Shown: positions 61,997 to 64,000 of the stretch, piece by piece
Position numbering within the stretch: the first letter of the stretch is position 1
Layout of the letters: each line of letters begins with the position of its first letter
Assembly: GCF_901827175.1 (NCBI RefSeq)
Contig: NZ_LR594663.1
Span: 364,972-428,971 of the forward strand
Reading direction: 5' to 3'
Length of the DNA stretch: 64,000 nucleotides
Source of the DNA: Variovorax sp. RA8
GTDB taxonomy: Bacteria; Pseudomonadota; Gammaproteobacteria; Burkholderiales; Burkholderiaceae_C
Notes under the pieces: generated by a model
What the model was told of the DNA's origin: nothing
What the model saw: the letters and a program-made list of their open reading frames with translations, nothing else
Database searches by the model: none
Program-made: the position numbers and the translations under genes

Positions 61997-63376
61997 CTAC
62001 GTCTCGAACAACTGACGATCCACCTTCCAGTCGGGGCCGTAGGTGGCGTCCGCATACGCGTAAACGACGGCCGAACCAAGCATGCCATGCAGCACATCCC
62101 CCTGTGCGGCACGCCGGCTGATCACGGCGTTGAGCGCCCCCTTCCTGGCGAGGTCTTGCAGGGCCTGGTCGACCCAGCGCTTCAGCTGCGCCGGCTCGAG
62201 AGCCGCGAGCTCCTGCTTGATCGTCTGGATCTGCTCGCGCAGGTAGTTGGAAGCTTCCTTGCCGGCTGCCCCGTTGGCGTTCGCGGCCGGAGGTGTCGAC
62301 GGTGTCGGCGCCGGCGCGCGCACCTCAACGGGGGCTGCCGGTGCGCTCTCCAGCAGGCTCTCCTGCTGCGGCTCGTTGCGCAGCAGCGATCGAAGATAGG
62401 AGAAGGCGTTGTCGACCGAGCGCAACGTCTTGTTGGCGGCGCGCCGCTCCAGCACGTCGATCTGCGTGCGCACGCGCTCGTCGCCGAACTCCTTGATCAG
62501 GCCCTCCAGCTTGATCTCGCGGATGCCGAGCGTCTCCGCGCGCAACACCAGCGTGGCGTCCACCGGCTCGCTGGAGGCCGGCCGTGCGGGCACTGCCTGG
62601 CGCTTCTTGCGCACCGCGAACTGAACCTCGGTGATCACCCTGCCCTGCTTGTGCTCGATCAGATCGACGTCGAGGTCGGTCTCGGCATTGATTTCCGCGA
62701 CGGCGTCCTTCACCCGCTCGTTCTTGAATTTTCGCCACTCGCGCCGCTCCGGGCCGGGGCCGTTGCTGAGCGCATCGACCCACCAGGCCACCGGCTTGCG
62801 GCTGGTCACGCCGCTCGGATTCTCGCGGTAGCGCGCGCAGATCTCGTAGAGCGCAACGGCCGTGTAGGAGCCCAGCTTGGCCAGCACGTCCAGGTCGATG
62901 CGCGCCCAGCGGTGCGGCTCGCGCAGGGCGGCCATGATGGTCGGCGGATAGGACCAGCTGACCCAGTTCTCGCCGCGCCGCTGCTCGAGAGCGACTTCGG
63001 AGAGCATCGAGAAGCCGCGCCACTTGACCCCATCGCCGGGCGCCGTCGACTCCCAGTCGACCTCGAGGCTGCGCATCTCGATCAGGTACTTCTTGGCCGC
63101 CGTGCGCTCGCTGCCGCTGGAGCCGGTGGTGCGCAGGATGGCCGCGAGCGGCGCCTCGAACATGAAGTCCGCCGGCGGCATGGCTGGCAGCGCGACCAGT
63201 CGCGTCTGCGCCACCTGCAGCAGCGCACTGTAGATGCGCCGGCCCGTCAGCGTCACGCGCGCAGAGCGCGGCATCATCACGATCATCTCGTGCGGCTTGC
63301 GCAGCTCCAGCACCTCGTCCGCCCCCTGTGCGGGGGCCGTCTTCTCGAGGGTGGCGTCTGCGATCCGGCTGCTCAT
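61997..63376 (-). CDS. repB: Plasmid replication initiator, Rep_3/RepB family
   Basis: A 459-residue initiator with the two winged-helix domains of Rep_3 proteins: VTLTGRRIYSALLQVAQTRL, IMAALREPHRWARIDLDVLA and LAKLGSYTAVALYEICARYR in the first, EWRKFKNERVKDAVAEINAE and DVDLIEHKQGRVITEVQFAV in the second. An extended C-terminus (residues about 340-459, Pro/Ala-rich, then LREQIQTIKQELAALEPAQL) is longer than in small iteron-plasmid Reps, as expected for large replicons. Iterons, DnaA-type sites and a Rep operator lie directly upstream. It is the most direct evidence that the window is on an independent replicon. Confidence 0.9.
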   Translation of the reverse strand: MSSRIADATLEKTAPAQGADEVLELRKPHEMIVMMPRSARVTLTGRRIYSALLQVAQTRLVALPAMPPADFMFEAPLAAILRTTGSSGSERTAAKKYLIEMRSLEVDWESTAPGDGVKWRGFSMLSEVALEQRRGENWVSWSYPPTIMAALREPHRWARIDLDVLAKLGSYTAVALYEICARYRENPSGVTSRKPVAWWVDALSNGPGPERREWRKFKNERVKDAVAEINAETDLDVDLIEHKQGRVITEVQFAVRKKRQAVPARPASSEPVDATLVLRAETLGIREIKLEGLIKEFGDERVRTQIDVLERRAANKTLRSVDNAFSYLRSLLRNEPQQESLLESAPAAPVEVRAPAPTPSTPPAANANGAAGKEASNYLREQIQTIKQELAALEPAQLKRWVDQALQDLARKGALNAVISRRAAQGDVLHGMLGSAVVYAYADATYGPDWKVDRQLFET

Positions 63377-63392
63377 GTGTGCACGGATGTTA

Positions 63393-63412
63393 TGTCCAAG
63401 TCCACTTGGACA
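63393..63412. promoter_or_regulatory. Rep operator palindrome
   Basis: TGTCCAAG and CTTGGACA form perfect 8-bp arms around TCCA, 17 bp upstream of the repB start. Each arm contains the TTGGACA core shared with the iterons. This is the expected autorepression site where a Rep dimer binds an inverted pair of iteron halves. Confidence 0.75.
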
Positions 63413-63445
63413 CAAGGGCGCCCGTACCCGCACAATTGCCCACCC

Positions 63446-63774
63446 GATTAAAACCCGGACACTTCGGACGAGCGCCTTCAGAAAGAGCGATTAGAACCTG
63501 GACACTTCCGACCGGAACCCACCCCAGACGCGGCAGCCTGGCCGATGAGAACCTGGACGTTTGCGTCGCCCCGCACTCCTGGCGCAACGGTTTTGCGCCG
63601 CAACGGGGCGATTAGAAGCCGTACACTTGCTTCGGATGCCCGGAAGCAGCCTCCTGCCGGGTTGTGGGTAACTTGTCCACAGGGGTCGAGCAGGAGTTGG
63701 ACACCAAGCGATGAACACGCGGACACTTCCGATCAGAAGCTGGACGCCTGCGATTAGAAGCTGGACACATGGAG
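63446..63774 (+). repeat. Iteron array of the replication origin
   Basis: Seven 22-23-bp copies of the pattern GA-TNAGAA-n-C-TGGACACTT-n-CGA start at 63446, 63489, 63544, 63610, 63710, 63731 and 63752; a degenerate eighth lies around 63688-63711. The last three are head to tail with 21-bp period, so Rep molecules would sit on one face of the helix. The others are spaced 43, 55, 66 and 100 bp. The repeats run in the direction away from repB. Confidence 0.88.
63664..63681. promoter_or_regulatory. Two abutting DnaA-box-like sites
   Basis: TGTGGGTAA at 63664-63672 (reverse orientation) and TTGTCCACA at 63673-63681 each differ slightly from TTATCCACA and meet head to head. They lie among the iterons. 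The AT-richer stretch from 63782 to 63900 beyond the array is the likely opening region. Confidence 0.6.
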
Positions 63775-63948
63775 CTGCGGAGGCGCGCTAACCTGTTGAT
63801 TCGATTGAGGAAATCAGTTATCCCGAGGGGCTTAATCTTTTGAAGGTATTCAAGCTCTTCTTTAATCTCCCCGGAGATCCTCAAATACCCTCGAAAACGG
63901 ACCCCCAGGCAAGCTGTGGGTGGCGATGAAGCGAACATTCTTCGTTTT

Positions 63949-63984
63949 TTTGAGAGTGCTCGGCATAATCGAACGACTCTCAAA
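63949..63984. repeat. Inverted repeat at the right edge
   Basis: TTTGAGAGT at 63949-63957 and ACTCTCAAA at 63976-63984 are perfect 9-bp arms separated by 18 bp, following a short T run. The dyad is on the far side of the origin from repB and may belong to a promoter or partition region that continues outside the window. Confidence 0.5.
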
Positions 63985-64000
63985 CTTTCAAGGCTGATTC

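Noticed and set aside
63446..63774. CRISPR array or tandem satellite
   Set aside because: Repeats vary in spacing, share a Rep-type core and lie beside repB with a Rep palindrome; iterons explain them.
63612..63983. Minus-strand 123-residue frame over the iterons
   Set aside because: It crosses the repeats and AT-rich region with no family features; the open frame is accidental.

Overview
The window looks like part of a secondary replicon (megaplasmid or chromid) of a GC-rich betaproteobacterium, most likely Burkholderiales/Comamonadaceae (Variovorax-like). The evidence is the GC-rich codon use, a solitary Bug-type periplasmic receptor, an iorA/B-type fused indolepyruvate oxidoreductase, an H-NS-type protein, IS1182/IS3-type elements common in that group, and a Rep_3/RepB initiator with an iteron origin at the right end. 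Genus is inferred from gene types only.

Layout. 1-5 kb: end of an FAD oxidoreductase abutted by an IS remnant, a Phd/RelE-type toxin-antitoxin pair, small accessory genes and an H-NS-like protein with a doubled DNA-binding motif. 5.2-8.2 kb: a fused pabA-pabB gene carrying a one-base frameshift, and an EamA exporter. 8.6-15.1 kb: a TetR regulator with two tandem operators and an operon for a nitrate/sulfonate-type ABC importer, a metal-dependent cyclase/hydrolase and fumarylacetoacetase. 15.3-20.3 kb: a decayed sensor gene, two convergent AraC regulators, and a frameshifted SDR-VOC-saccharopine-dehydrogenase-like operon. 20.4-22.2 kb: a Fic protein with an N-terminal winged-helix-like region and a four-copy direct-repeat array upstream. 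22.5-24.1 kb: an intact IS1182-type element.

24.4-35.8 kb is the most interesting part. Eleven genes on the minus strand read from an MFS importer through a RutA-like flavin monooxygenase, an SDR, an isochorismatase-fold protein, an isocitrate-lyase-family lyase, an aconitase-type hydratase (LeuC/LeuD-like pair), RibBA, a flavin reductase fused to an IclR-type ligand domain and a Bug receptor to a GntR/UTRA regulator. A 32-bp palindrome lies in front of the first gene, and a related 21-bp site (16/21 matches) lies in front of the GntR gene. This looks like a self-contained catabolic operon that oxidises and opens a ring or amide-like substrate, hydrates the unsaturated diacid and splits it. 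It also makes its own flavin and senses its own ligand.

35.8-45.7 kb is mobile: an IS3 remnant, an integrase broken by an amber codon, a recombinase-ParB-ParB cassette, a second divergent large serine recombinase, and a decayed inverted IS1182 copy. 45.9-50.1 kb: indolepyruvate:ferredoxin oxidoreductase divergent from an Lrp regulator, with a 23-bp palindrome between them. 52.0-55.9 kb: an amino-acid ABC operon containing a prephenate-dehydratase-like protein. 55.9-57.4 kb: an Xre antitoxin with a dead RES toxin. 57.4-60.2 kb: a LuxI/LuxR quorum-sensing pair with a lux-box candidate, then a DJ-1/AraC regulator. 60.4-61.4 kb: a zeta-type kinase toxin paired with a Phd-type antitoxin. 62.0-64.0 kb: repB, its operator palindrome, at least seven iterons and paired DnaA-box-like sites, i.e. 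a replication origin.

Several otherwise intact genes carry single-base indels in short homopolymers, so some apparent pseudogenes may be sequencing artefacts.
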